A stretch of 64,000 nucleotides of DNA from Rugamonas rivuli (GTDB taxonomy: Bacteria; Pseudomonadota; Gammaproteobacteria; Burkholderiales; Burkholderiaceae_D), in the NCBI RefSeq assembly GCF_009380165.1, contig NZ_WHUF01000003.1, forward strand, positions 806,001 to 870,000, in the 5' to 3' direction. The translations under genes were made by a program, and so were the position numbers. Under the pieces are notes generated by a model. The model ran no database searches, was not told the origin of the DNA, and was given only the letters and a program-made list of their open reading frames with translations. Below, in pieces: positions 43,736-52,602 of this stretch; within the stretch, counting starts at the first letter, position 1; each line of letters begins with the position of its first letter.

Positions 43736-43766
43736 GAGGTCAGGAGAGGTCAAAACGAGGTATAAT
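43736..43766 (+). promoter_or_regulatory. Promoter with phased GAGGTCA repeats before the Rieske oxygenase gene
   Basis: A TATAAT at 43761-43766 is a good -10 element, while the -35 position is weak. Three copies of GAGGT(C/A) start at 43736, 43746 and 43757, spaced 10 and 11 bp, and cover the -35 area. Helically phased direct repeats at a weak -35 suggest an activator-dependent promoter. Confidence 0.4.
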
Positions 43767-43865
43767 CTCCGGTTCTGTCCGAAATACCATTTTCAACGAA
43801 TTGAATTCAGGTCTTTACGGATTCTGTCTCTCTTTGGTTTGATGTACATATTAAGGGGGGTTGGG

Positions 43866-44966
43866 ATGTCCGATCTGGGTACCCACGCCAAGCTGGCGCG
43901 TTCGAACGCGCAACTTCCGGTTGACGTCTATTTTGACGAAGCGCTACTGCAGCGAGAAATGCAGCAATTATTCCACGCCGGCCCGCGCTATATCGGGCAC
44001 GAGCTGATGGTGCCGAACAGCGGCGATTTCGCGACCCTCGTCTCCGAAGATGAAGGGCGTATGCTGGTGCGCAACGCAAACGGGCTGGAAGTGCTGTCCA
44101 ACGTCTGCCGCCACCGCCAGGCGCTGATGTTCAACGGCCGCGGCAACGCCAACAACATCGTCTGCCCGCTGCACCGCTGGACCTACGACCTCAAGGGCGA
44201 GCTGATCGGTGCGCCGCACTTCCCGGAAACGCCCTGCCTGAACCTGCCGAAGACCAGGCTGCAAAGCTGGAACGGCCTGCTGTTCGAGCAGAACGGCTAC
44301 GACGTCATGGACAAGCTCAAAGACCTGTCGGTGACCAAGGACCTGGATTTCTCCGGCTATATGTTCGACCACGTCGAAGTCCACGAGTGCAACTACAACT
44401 GGAAGACCTTCATCGAGGTCTACCTGGAAGACTATCACGTCGAGCCTTTCCATCCGGGCCTGGGCGGCTTCGTCAGCTGCGACGACCTGCGCTGGGAATT
44501 CGGCCGCGACTACAGCGTGCAGACCGTGGGCGTCAACAAGGGCTTGCAGAAGTCCGGCTCCGAGATCTACAAGCGCTGGCAGGAGCAGGTGCTCAAGTTC
44601 CGCGGCGGCGAACCGCCACCGTACGGCGCGATCTGGCTGACGCTGTACCCGAACATCATGGTCGAATGGTATCCGCACGTGCTGATCGTCTCGACCCTGT
44701 GGCCGGACGGCCCGCAACGCACCAAGAACGTGGTGGAGTTCTACTACCCTGAAGAGATCGTGCTGTTCGAGCGCGAGTTCATCGAGGCGGAACGCGCGGC
44801 CTACATGGAAACCTGCGTCGAGGACGACGAGATCGCCCAGCGCATGGACGCCGGCCGCAAGGCGCTGATGAAGCGCGGCACCAGCGATGCCGGTCCTTAC
44901 CAGTCGCCGATGGAAGACGGCATGCAGCACTTCCACGAGTGGTACCGGGCCAATATCGAGCTTTAG
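43866..44966 (+). CDS. Rieske non-heme iron oxygenase, alpha subunit
   Basis: A 366-residue ring-hydroxylating-type oxygenase. The Rieske [2Fe-2S] motif is complete (VCRHRQAL and CPLHRWTYD, about residues 80-106), and the mononuclear iron ligands appear in EDYHVEPFHPGL (about residues 195-206). The substrate could be an aromatic acid or a quaternary amine; no beta subunit, ferredoxin or reductase gene is adjacent. The ATG at 43866 follows GGGGGG; a longer in-frame start at 43839 is less likely. An EamA transporter and a rhodanese follow on the same strand, spaced 7 and 13 bp. Confidence 0.87.
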   Translation: MSDLGTHAKLARSNAQLPVDVYFDEALLQREMQQLFHAGPRYIGHELMVPNSGDFATLVSEDEGRMLVRNANGLEVLSNVCRHRQALMFNGRGNANNIVCPLHRWTYDLKGELIGAPHFPETPCLNLPKTRLQSWNGLLFEQNGYDVMDKLKDLSVTKDLDFSGYMFDHVEVHECNYNWKTFIEVYLEDYHVEPFHPGLGGFVSCDDLRWEFGRDYSVQTVGVNKGLQKSGSEIYKRWQEQVLKFRGGEPPPYGAIWLTLYPNIMVEWYPHVLIVSTLWPDGPQRTKNVVEFYYPEEIVLFEREFIEAERAAYMETCVEDDEIAQRMDAGRKALMKRGTSDAGPYQSPMEDGMQHFHEWYRANIEL

Positions 44967-44973
44967 GAAAACG

Positions 44974-45897
44974 ATGCAGTCACTTTGGATGTTGTTTGCC
45001 AGTTTCATGTTCGCCGCCATGGGGGTGTGCGTGAAGCTGGCCTCGGAGCAGTTCTCCACATCCGAAATCGTGATGTACCGTGGCGTGGTCGGCGTGGCTG
45101 TGCTGTTCACCATCATCAAACTCCAAGGCGGCAAATTCACCACCACCATGCCGGGCGCCCATCTGTGGCGCGGGCTGGTCGGCGTGGTGTCGCTGTGGCT
45201 GTGGTTCTACGCCATCGCCAAGCTGCCGCTGGCCACCGCCATGACCCTCAACTACATGGCGCCGATCTGGATCGCCGTCTGGCTGTTCGCGATGGGCTGG
45301 TGGCATGCCAAGAACCAGGTCAAGTGGCCGCTGCTGGCGGCGGTCGGCATGAGCTTTGTCGGCGTGACGCTGCTGCTGCAACCGGCCTTCCATGCGAATC
45401 AACTGACACCGGCGCTGATCGCGCTCAGTTCCAGCGTGCTGTCGGCCATGGCCTATATGCAGGTGCGCAAGCTGGGCCTGGCGGGCGAGCCTGAGAACCG
45501 CGTGGTGTTCTACTTCTCCGTGATGAACCTGCTGGCCGGTATCGCCGGCAATTTCGTGTTTGCCGGCGACCAGGGCGCGGTATGGCATCCTATCCACACC
45601 GTGCACGGCGGCCTGCTGTTGCTGGGCATAGGCATCTGCGCCACCAGCGCGCAGATCGCCATGACGCGCGCCTACCGCCTGGGCCAGACGCTGGTGGTGG
45701 CCAATCTGCAGTACACCGGCATCGTGTTTTCCAGCGTGTGGGGCGTGCTGGTGTTCGGCGACGCGTTCAGCTGGCTCAGCTGGGTGGGCATCGGTCTGAT
45801 ACTGGTGTCCGGCGTGGCCGCAACGTTTTACAATACGCGTAACACCGAGCGCGGTAAGGCGATAGCCATTACCGATCCGATAGCCAGCGAAGTCTAA
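44974..45897 (+). CDS. EamA/DMT-family transporter
   Basis: A 307-residue membrane protein with about ten helices in two EamA repeats (MLFASFMFAAMGVCVKLASEQFSTSEIVMYRG; ATSAQIAMTRAYRLGQTLVVANLQYTGIVFSSVWGVLVFGD). The ATG at 44974 follows TAGGAAAACG, 7 bp after the oxygenase stop. The family exports small metabolites or amino acids. Its position between the oxygenase and the rhodanese suggests shared expression but does not show the substrate. Confidence 0.87.
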   Translation: MQSLWMLFASFMFAAMGVCVKLASEQFSTSEIVMYRGVVGVAVLFTIIKLQGGKFTTTMPGAHLWRGLVGVVSLWLWFYAIAKLPLATAMTLNYMAPIWIAVWLFAMGWWHAKNQVKWPLLAAVGMSFVGVTLLLQPAFHANQLTPALIALSSSVLSAMAYMQVRKLGLAGEPENRVVFYFSVMNLLAGIAGNFVFAGDQGAVWHPIHTVHGGLLLLGIGICATSAQIAMTRAYRLGQTLVVANLQYTGIVFSSVWGVLVFGDAFSWLSWVGIGLILVSGVAATFYNTRNTERGKAIAITDPIASEV

Positions 45898-45910
45898 GGA
45901 ACCCCGGAAT

Positions 45911-46762
45911 ATGCACACCACTCTGATCGGCGCAGCCGAACTGTCCCAGCACCTGACCGATGACAATTGGGTGATACTCGATTGCCGCCATGACCTGATG
46001 AATCCGAACGCGGGCCGCGACGGCTTTGCCATCGGCCATATCCAGAACGCGCAGTTTGCCAATATCGACAGCGACCTGTCGGGCGCCAAGGTCGGTGCGG
46101 ACGGCAAGTTCCGCGGCCGCCATCCGCTGCCGGAGCGCGCGGTGCTGATCGACACGCTGCGCGGCTGGGGCATCAACGACGGCACGCAGGTGGTGGCGTA
46201 TGACGCGCATGGCGGCATGTTCGCGGCACGCTTGTGGTGGTTGTTGCGTTGGGTGGGACATCCGGCGGTGGCGGTGCTGGACGGCGGCCTGGCCGCATGG
46301 CAGTCGCAAGGCTTGCCGATGGTGACGGCCGAGGCGCCACGCGCACGCGGTGCCATCATCGAGCGTGTTTCGCTGACGACGACGGTGTCGGTGGAGGATG
46401 TGGTGGCCAACCTGGGCACGCAGGTCCGCACCGTGGTCGATGCGCGTGCGGCCGACCGTTATCGCGGCGAGAACGAGACCATCGATCCGGTGGGCGGCCA
46501 TATTCCCGGCGCCAAGAACCGCTTCTTCAAGGACAACCTGAGCGCCGACGGCCGCTTCAAGGATGCCGCGCAATTGAAGGAAGAATTCGCACCGCTGTTC
46601 GCCAGCGCGCCGCAGGCGATCATGCAATGCGGCTCGGGCGTGACGGCCTGCCACAACCTGCTGGCACTGGAAGTGGCGGGTCTGTCAGGCGCGGCGCTCT
46701 ACCCCGGCTCCTGGAGCGAATGGTGCGCCGATCCGGCCCGGCCGGTGGCGACTGGGGCTTAA
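45911..46762 (+). CDS. Two-domain rhodanese-type sulfurtransferase
   Basis: A 283-residue tandem rhodanese (3-mercaptopyruvate/thiosulfate sulfurtransferase type). Domain 1 (about residues 1-135) ends with ARLWWLLRWVGHPAVAVLDGG; domain 2 carries the active-site loop QCGSGVTAC, with the catalytic cysteine near residue 238. It transfers sulfane sulfur to cyanide or thiols in vitro; the physiological acceptor is unknown. It is the last gene of the oxygenase-EamA-rhodanese run. Its stop overlaps the convergent toxin gene by 4 bp. Confidence 0.9.
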   Translation: MHTTLIGAAELSQHLTDDNWVILDCRHDLMNPNAGRDGFAIGHIQNAQFANIDSDLSGAKVGADGKFRGRHPLPERAVLIDTLRGWGINDGTQVVAYDAHGGMFAARLWWLLRWVGHPAVAVLDGGLAAWQSQGLPMVTAEAPRARGAIIERVSLTTTVSVEDVVANLGTQVRTVVDARAADRYRGENETIDPVGGHIPGAKNRFFKDNLSADGRFKDAAQLKEEFAPLFASAPQAIMQCGSGVTACHNLLALEVAGLSGAALYPGSWSEWCADPARPVATGA

Positions 46763-47061
46763 CCTTTGCGCCTCTGGCGCGCCCAACGTGTGACCAAGAT
46801 TTCGCCTTGATGGACACGATAATCAATCGTGTGGCCGGTCTTTGGAATAGGGAATCGGCGCGTATCGCGCCTGTCGGTGAGCGTGCCGATTCCCGGCTGG
46901 TCTGCGATTACATCCAAGGCATTTTGCAATCGCCGCAAGACAAGCTGGCTTGCGGAAGCATCTTCCGCGTGAATATGAGCAATGGTCCGATCGAGCGATC
47001 TGCGTGCCGTCGATGACCAGCGTATTGCCAGCCTAGCCGGTTTTACGCTTGAGTTTGACAT
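46759..47061 (-). CDS. RelE/ParE-superfamily toxin
   Basis: A 100-residue basic protein of the ParE/RelE fold: ARLAIRWSSTARRSLDRTIAHIHAED (about residues 9-34), ALDVIADQPGIGTL (about 48-61) and the C-terminal RRFPIPKTGHTIDYRVHQGEILVTRW. ParE toxins inhibit gyrase, RelE toxins cleave mRNA at the ribosome; the helix-rich N-terminus favours ParE. The ATG at 47061 follows GGAAG and lies within the antitoxin gene, a 29-bp overlap that couples the two. The 3' end overlaps the rhodanese gene by 4 bp. Confidence 0.82.
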   Translation of the reverse strand: MSNSSVKPARLAIRWSSTARRSLDRTIAHIHAEDASASQLVLRRLQNALDVIADQPGIGTLTDRRDTRRFPIPKTGHTIDYRVHQGEILVTRWARQRRKG

Positions 47062-47314
47062 GGGCTTCCACGATACGTCTCGCCTGCGCCATTACCTCTT
47101 CGTTCGGAATGGTTCGGCCCGCCGCTATATCCGCGTCCGCGTCCAGGTCAGCCTGTATGCTCTCCTCTACATCGTCGAATCCGTACTGCCAAACTTCTGG
47201 CCAAAGATGTTCTGCGGTCACTTGAGCCAAGGCCGCCAGGCGCTCCAGGCGAACGCGATCGGCGGCGGAGAGGGCCGCTAATGCTTCAGCTTGCTTTTTT
47301 TGTCTGGAGTTCAT
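47033..47314 (-). CDS. Antitoxin of the ParE-type module
   Basis: A 93-residue acidic, mostly helical protein upstream of the toxin: N-terminal ALAALSAADRVRLERLAALAQVTAEHLWPEVWQYGFDDVEES, then the acidic ADLDADADIAAGRTIPNEEVMAQARR, a common antitoxin tail motif for ParE partners. Antitoxins of this kind bind their own promoter and neutralise the toxin with the C-terminal part. No homologous DNA-binding domain can be named with confidence. Order antitoxin-toxin with overlap is standard for type II modules. Confidence 0.78.
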   Translation of the reverse strand: MNSRQKKQAEALAALSAADRVRLERLAALAQVTAEHLWPEVWQYGFDDVEESIQADLDADADIAAGRTIPNEEVMAQARRIVEAHVKLKRKTG

Positions 47315-47375
47315 CCCGTCATGATACTCCCGGCACCGCCTGGCGCAAGCGCGCGGGATTGAGCGGTCACAAGGC

Positions 47376-48149
47376 TCAGTGGCCGCGCGTGAGGAACAGC
47401 ACGATGATGACGCCGAGGGCGATCAGCAGTACTTGCGGGATGGTTTCGCGCAGCGTGGCGCGGCGCTGCATCTGCGGCATCAGGTCGCTGACGGCGATGT
47501 AGATGAAGCCCGACGACGCAAACACCAGCACATACGGTATCAGACTGCTGGCGCGGTCCAGCGTGTAATAGCCCAGCAAACCACCGGCGATCGCCAGCAG
47601 GCTGCACAGCAAATTGTAGATGTAGGCCCGCGTGCGCGAGAAGCCGGCGTTGAGCAGCACGATGAAGTCGCCGATCTCCTGCGGTATCTCGTGCGCGATG
47701 ATGGCCAGCCCCGTCACCAGCCCCAGCTCCGGATTGGCCAGGAAGGCCGCCGCGATCAGGATGCCGTCGGTGAAGTTGTGCATGCCGTCGCCGACCAGGA
47801 TCATCCAGCCGGCCTTGCCCGCCTCGCGCTTGTCGTGGCCGTGGTGGTGGTGGTGGCCGTCGCCCTCGTGATGGTGCGAATGGCGCAGGATGGCAGTCTT
47901 CTCCAGCAGGAAGAAGGCCAGCAGCCCCGCCAGCAGGGTCGCGAACAGGCTGCGCGCGCTGGCGCCCGATTCGAACGCTTCCGGCAAGGCGTGCAGCAAT
48001 GAGGTCGACAGCATGATGCCCACCGACAGGCTGACCATGCGCTCCACCACCTTGGACAGCAGCGTAAACGAGAACACCGCGGCAGCGGTGATGCTGACGA
48101 CGCCGGCAACCGTGGTGGCCAGTAGGATGGAGATGAGTACGGGATCGAT
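47376..48149 (-). CDS. ZIP-family metal transporter (non-canonical ATC start likely)
   Basis: A ZIP divalent-metal permease (zinc or iron import). It has the His-rich cytosolic loop (SHHHEGDGHHHHHGHD, about residues 91-106 of the full form) and the metal-transport helices with GDGMHNFTDGILIAAAF and AHEIPQEIGDF. The first in-frame ordinary start is GTG at 48077, but that would drop the first membrane helix. The frame stays open upstream with a typical first helix (DPVLISILLATTVAGVVSI), and ATC at 48149 has AAGAGG exactly 7 nt before it. The full form would be 257 residues. A sequencing error at an ATG is the alternative. Confidence 0.75.
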   Translation of the reverse strand: MDPVLISILLATTVAGVVSITAAAVFSFTLLSKVVERMVSLSVGIMLSTSLLHALPEAFESGASARSLFATLLAGLLAFFLLEKTAILRHSHHHEGDGHHHHHGHDKREAGKAGWMILVGDGMHNFTDGILIAAAFLANPELGLVTGLAIIAHEIPQEIGDFIVLLNAGFSRTRAYIYNLLCSLLAIAGGLLGYYTLDRASSLIPYVLVFASSGFIYIAVSDLMPQMQRRATLRETIPQVLLIALGVIIVLFLTRGH

Positions 48150-48262
48150 GTTATAGCCTCTTGTAGCAGGGACCGTGCCGCTGCGCGCGGGCCGGGGGCG
48201 TTATTTTACCGCCCGGCCCGGTTTTATGCTCATCTTTGGCTAAAAGCCCGGAAAAACAGCCC

Positions 48263-49147
48263 TTAGATGACGCCGTTTTGCTTGAACCAGGCCAGCAGAC
48301 GACCCCAGCCATCCTTGGCGTCGGCTTCGACGTAGCTGGCGCGGTAGTCGGCATTAAAGGCATGGCCGGAGTTCGGGTAGACGACGAAAGTGGACTTGTT
48401 CGGCCCCTTGGCCAGCGCCGCCTTCATCGCGGCGATCGACTCCTGGCTGATGCCGGTGTCCTTCAAACCATACAGGCCCAGCACCGGCACGCTCAGAGAT
48501 CCAGCGATATCAACTGGGTGCCTGGGAGTCACCGGAGTGCTGTCGCCCAGCAGCCGGCCGTACCAGGCCACGCCGGCCTTGATGCTCGGATTGTGCGCGG
48601 CGTACATCCAGGTGATGCGGCCGCCCCAGCAGAAGCCGGTGATGCCGATCTTGTCGCCGTTGCCACCGTTGGCCTTGGCCCAGGCCACGGTCGCGTCCAG
48701 GTCGGCCATCACTTGCGCGTCCGGCGTTTTGGAGATGATGTCGCGCTGCAGCTCGGCAATCGAGGCGGCTTTTTGCGGATCGCCCTGGCGCACGAACAGG
48801 TCCGGCGCCAGCGCCAGGTAGCCCTGTTTGGCCAGGCGGCGGGCGACGTCGGCGATGTGCTCGTGCACGCCGAAGATTTCCGATACCACCAGGATCACCG
48901 GCAGATTGGTCTTGCCTTCCGGCTGGGCGCGGTACACGGGTACTTGCACGCCGTCCACCGTGAGGGTGATGGTGCCGGCGGTCAGGCCGGCGGTGTCGGT
49001 CTTGATGACGTTCTGCGCCACCACCGGCAGCGCGGCGGCGGCAAAGCCGGTGCCCAGCGCCACCTTCAGGAAGTCGCGGCGGTCGACGCCGTCCGACAGA
49101 CTGGTTTTGGTCAATAAACTCTTTGCATCCTGCGTCAAATCATCCAT
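48263..49147 (-). CDS. Tat-exported dienelactone-hydrolase-family protein
   Basis: A 294-residue alpha/beta hydrolase of the dienelactone hydrolase family. The N-terminal DRRDFLKVALGTGFAAAALP (about residues 22-41) is a Tat signal. The nucleophile is cysteine in TGFCWGGR (about residues 179-186), with Asp in LKDTG and His in SGHAFNAD near the C-terminus. Substrate may be a lactone or ester; secreted homologues are uncharacterised. The ATG at 49147 follows CAGGAGGAATCGC. polA lies upstream on the same strand with a 29-bp gap. Confidence 0.88.
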   Translation of the reverse strand: MDDLTQDAKSLLTKTSLSDGVDRRDFLKVALGTGFAAAALPVVAQNVIKTDTAGLTAGTITLTVDGVQVPVYRAQPEGKTNLPVILVVSEIFGVHEHIADVARRLAKQGYLALAPDLFVRQGDPQKAASIAELQRDIISKTPDAQVMADLDATVAWAKANGGNGDKIGITGFCWGGRITWMYAAHNPSIKAGVAWYGRLLGDSTPVTPRHPVDIAGSLSVPVLGLYGLKDTGISQESIAAMKAALAKGPNKSTFVVYPNSGHAFNADYRASYVEADAKDGWGRLLAWFKQNGVI

Positions 49148-49176
49148 GCGATTCCTCCTGATTAGTGCGCGGAAGC

Positions 49177-51948
49177 TCAGTGAGCTTCCTCCCAATTTTT
49201 CCCGACACCGACTTCGGCGGTCAGCGGAACCTTCAGCTCCGCCACGCCGGCCATCAGCTTCGGCAGCATATCCTTGACCAGCGCCAGTTCGGCATCCGGC
49301 ACTTCCAGCACCAGTTCATCATGCACCTGCATGATCATCTTGGTTTGCAGCTTATCCTTTTCCAACCAATCCTGCACCGCCACCATGGCGAGCTTAATCA
49401 GGTCGGCCGCCGTGCCCTGCATCGGCGCGTTGATCGCGGCGCGTTCGGCGCCCTGGCGGCGCGGGCCGTTCGGCGAATTGATCTCCGGCAGCCACAGGCG
49501 GCGGCCGAACACCGTCTCCACATAGCCGCGCGCCTTGGCCTGCAAGCGCGTGTCGTCCATGTACTGCTTGACGCCCGAGAAGCGCGCGAAGTAGCGGTCG
49601 ATATAGCTTTGCGCCGCGCCACGCTCGATGCCCAGGTTGCCGGCCAGGCCGAAGGCGCTCATGCCGTAGATCAGGCCGAAGTTGATGACCTTGGCGTAGC
49701 GGCGCTGCTCGCTGGAGACGTCGTCCTTCTCCACGCCGAAGATCTCGGCCGCAGTTGCACGGTGAATGTCGACGCCTTCGGCAAACGCGCGCAGCATGTT
49801 CTCGTCTTCCGAGATGTGCGCCATGATGCGCAGCTCGATCTGCGAATAGTCGGCCGACACGATGTGGCTGCCCGGCGGCGCGATGAAGGCCTCGCGGATG
49901 CGGCGACCTTCCTTGGTGCGGATCGGGATGTTCTGCAAGTTCGGATCGTTGGAGGCCAGGCGGCCCGTCACCGCCACCGCCTGCGCGTAGTTGGTGTGCA
50001 CGCGGCCGGTTTCCTGGTTGATCCCTTTCGGCAGCTTGTCGGTGTAGGTCGACTTCAGCTTGGACAGGCTGCGGTATTCCAGCAGCACTTTCGGCAGCGG
50101 ATAATCCTCGGCCAGCTTTTGCAGCACTTCCTCGTCGGTCGATGGTGCGCCGCTCGGGGTCTTCTTCACCACCGGCAGTTTCAGCTTCTCGAAGAAGATC
50201 TCACCGATCTGCTTCGGTGAACCGAGGTTGAACGGCTGCTCGGCCAGCTCATGCGCCTTCGCTTCCAGCTCGACAATCCGCGCGCCCAGCTCGGCCGACT
50301 GGATGTTGAGCAGCTCGGCGTCGATGTGCACGCCGTTGCGCTCGATCTTTTGCAGCACCACAGCGGTCGGCAGTTCGATGTTGCGGTAGATGAAGTTCAG
50401 CTTGGCGTCGTTCTCCACCTCGCCGATCATGGCCTGGTGCAGGCGCAGCGTGATGTCGGCGTCTTCCGCCGCGTACTCGGTGGCGCGGCCGATCTCCACC
50501 TTGTCGAAGGTGATCATGCTGGCGCCCTTGCCGCACACGTCCACGAAAGGAATCGTCGTGTGGTTCAGGTGGCGCAGCGCCAGGCTGTCCATGTCGTGCG
50601 TGCGGTGCGATTCGAATACATACGATTCGAGCAGCGTGTCGTGCTGGATGCCTTTCAGCTGCACGCCGTGGTTGGCGAAGATGTGGCTGTCGTACTTGAG
50701 GTTCTGGCCGACCTTGAGCTTGGTCGCGTCTTCCAGCCATGGCTTCAGCTTGGCCAGCACGTGCTCGCGCGACAGCTGTTCCGGCACGCCCTGGTAGCTG
50801 TGCGCCACCGGGATGTAGCAAGCCACGCCCGGCTCCACCGACAGCGAAATGCCGACCATCTGCGCCGTCATCGGCTCCAGCGACGTGGTTTCGGTATCGA
50901 CGGCGGTCAGCTTGGCGGCGTCGATCAGGGCGATCCACTTGTCCAGCTGTTCATCGGTCAGCACGGTTTCGTAGCTGGTGTTGAGCTTGGGCGCATCACC
51001 AAACATGTCCAGGTTGGCGGAGACGGCGCCGCCAGCGGCAGGCTCAGCGGCGGCAGCGGCAGCCTTGCCGACCGGCGCCTGCGGCGTGGCCGTGCCCAGC
51101 TCGCGTAGCAGCGTCTTGAAGCCGTACTTGCTGAAGAAGGCCAACAACGTTTCCTTGTCCTCGCCGCGCGCCACCAGCGATTCGGCGATCGTCGTCATGT
51201 GCTCCGACAGGTCGCAGTCCAGCTTCACGGTGATCAGCTCGCGGCCTTTCGGCAGCCATTCCAGCGCGTTGCGCAGGTTCTCGCCGACCGCGCCGCCGAT
51301 CTGGGCGGCATTGGCGATCACGCCGTCCAGTGAGTCGTAGGCCGTCAGCCACTTCAGCGCGGTCTTCGGGCCGCACTTGGACACGCCCGGCACGTTGTCG
51401 ACGGTGTCGCCGATCAGGGTCAGGTAGTCGATGATGCGGTTCGGCGGCACGCCGAACTTGGCCAGCACGCCGGCCTCGTCCATCTTCTCGTTGGTCATGG
51501 TGTTGATCAGCATGACCTTGTCGTTGACCAGCTGCGCCAGGTCCTTGTCGCCGGTGGAGACCACCACGTTCATGCCGGCCTGCGCCGCCTGCACCGACAG
51601 CGTGCCGATGACGTCGTCCGCCTCCACGCCCTCGACCATCAGGATGGGCCAGCCCATGGCCTTGACCGCCTCGTGGATGGGCTCGATCTGCAGGCGCAGG
51701 TCGTCCGGCATCGAGGCGCGCGTGGCCTTGTACTCGGGATACATGTCGTCGCGGAAGGTCTTGCCCTTGGCGTCGAACACGCAGGCGATGTAGGCCGCCG
51801 GGAAGTCGGCGCGCAAGCGGCGCAACATATTGACCATGCCGTGCATGGCGCCGGTCGGATAACCGTCCGCGCTGCGCAGGTCGGGCAGCGCGTGGAAGGC
51901 GCGATAGAGGTAACTGGAACCGTCAACTAACAGCAGGGTATTTTGCAT
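49177..51948 (-). CDS. polA: DNA polymerase I
   Basis: A 923-residue repair polymerase with three domains: the 5'-3' exonuclease (about residues 1-290; LLVDGSSYLYRAFHALP, GVEADDVIGTL, LIGDTVDNVPGV), the 3'-5' exonuclease with VDTETTSLEP (about 350-360; proofreading Asp and Glu intact) and the polymerase with DYSQIELRIMAHIS, RYAKVINFGLIYGM and MIMQVHDELVLEV. It processes Okazaki fragments and repair gaps. ATG 51948 is preferred over GTG 51954. Length and domain order match E. coli Pol I. Confidence 0.97.
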   Translation of the reverse strand: MQNTLLLVDGSSYLYRAFHALPDLRSADGYPTGAMHGMVNMLRRLRADFPAAYIACVFDAKGKTFRDDMYPEYKATRASMPDDLRLQIEPIHEAVKAMGWPILMVEGVEADDVIGTLSVQAAQAGMNVVVSTGDKDLAQLVNDKVMLINTMTNEKMDEAGVLAKFGVPPNRIIDYLTLIGDTVDNVPGVSKCGPKTALKWLTAYDSLDGVIANAAQIGGAVGENLRNALEWLPKGRELITVKLDCDLSEHMTTIAESLVARGEDKETLLAFFSKYGFKTLLRELGTATPQAPVGKAAAAAAEPAAGGAVSANLDMFGDAPKLNTSYETVLTDEQLDKWIALIDAAKLTAVDTETTSLEPMTAQMVGISLSVEPGVACYIPVAHSYQGVPEQLSREHVLAKLKPWLEDATKLKVGQNLKYDSHIFANHGVQLKGIQHDTLLESYVFESHRTHDMDSLALRHLNHTTIPFVDVCGKGASMITFDKVEIGRATEYAAEDADITLRLHQAMIGEVENDAKLNFIYRNIELPTAVVLQKIERNGVHIDAELLNIQSAELGARIVELEAKAHELAEQPFNLGSPKQIGEIFFEKLKLPVVKKTPSGAPSTDEEVLQKLAEDYPLPKVLLEYRSLSKLKSTYTDKLPKGINQETGRVHTNYAQAVAVTGRLASNDPNLQNIPIRTKEGRRIREAFIAPPGSHIVSADYSQIELRIMAHISEDENMLRAFAEGVDIHRATAAEIFGVEKDDVSSEQRRYAKVINFGLIYGMSAFGLAGNLGIERGAAQSYIDRYFARFSGVKQYMDDTRLQAKARGYVETVFGRRLWLPEINSPNGPRRQGAERAAINAPMQGTAADLIKLAMVAVQDWLEKDKLQTKMIMQVHDELVLEVPDAELALVKDMLPKLMAGVAELKVPLTAEVGVGKNWEEAH

Positions 51949-52192
51949 AGACACTAGATTTGGGTGAGGGCGCCGCGCAACAATGGCGGCAAGGCCACGA
52001 ATGGCGCATTATCGCAGGTTTTGGCGGCGCTTCAGCAGCCCGCCGTCGTCTTTTCAAAATAACAATACCCCGGCGCCACTGTGGGGAAATCGGCTTTTAA
52101 AAACAGCGAACCGTGTCTGTTTGTTACAATGGATCATACATAAAAATTTGACGGTTTTTCACACCCGACTTTCACCCCTAAGGCGATCCATC

Positions 52193-52597
52193 ATGATGCG
52201 CACGACCACCCTCTTGCCTGCCCTCCTCCTGACGCTGTTCGCCCACACGGCGTTTGCCCAGTCGACTCCGAGCCAGGCGCCGCCAAAACTGGAAAAGATA
52301 GAGGAAATGGCCGACGATCCGATCACCGTGACGGCCAAGCCGGCACAGGAACGCCAGATCACGGAAAAGCGCGACAACAGCGGCCAGGTCGTGGAAGCCA
52401 CCGTCAAAAGCGGTCCCAGCACTTACAAAGTGAAACCCAACCATCCCGTCGGCACCGCCCTGCCCGGCGACGCCATGGGCAGCGCCAACCGCGGCCCGCA
52501 ATGGACGGTGATGGAGTTCGACATCGGCAAGAAGAAGAAAAAAACCACGGAAGAAGACGGCTCGACGGATACCGCCGCGCCGCCTGCCGTGAAATAA
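52193..52597 (+). CDS. DUF2782 exported protein
   Basis: A 134-residue protein with a signal peptide (about residues 1-22, ending AFA) and a basic, Lys-rich C-terminus ([14 protein letters not shown]). The middle part ([39 protein letters not shown]) matches the DUF2782 family, found next to polA and thrB in betaproteobacteria. The start is ATG 52193, though the next ATG (52196) is possible. Function is unknown; the mature part is small and probably periplasmic. It precedes thrB by 80 bp. Confidence 0.8.
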   Translation: MMRTTTLLPALLLTLFAHTAFAQSTPSQAPPKLEKIEEMADDPITVTAKPAQERQITEKRDNSGQVVEATVKSGPSTYKVKPNHPVGTALPGDAMGSANRGPQWTVMEFDIGKKKKKTTEEDGSTDTAAPPAVK

Positions 52598-52602
52598 AGC
52601 GC

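Noticed and set aside
48180..48235. GC-rich stem followed by TTTT on the plus strand as a terminator
   Set aside because: No plus-strand gene reads into it, the stem is bulged, and in the minus orientation (for the ZIP/hydrolase genes) no T-run follows.
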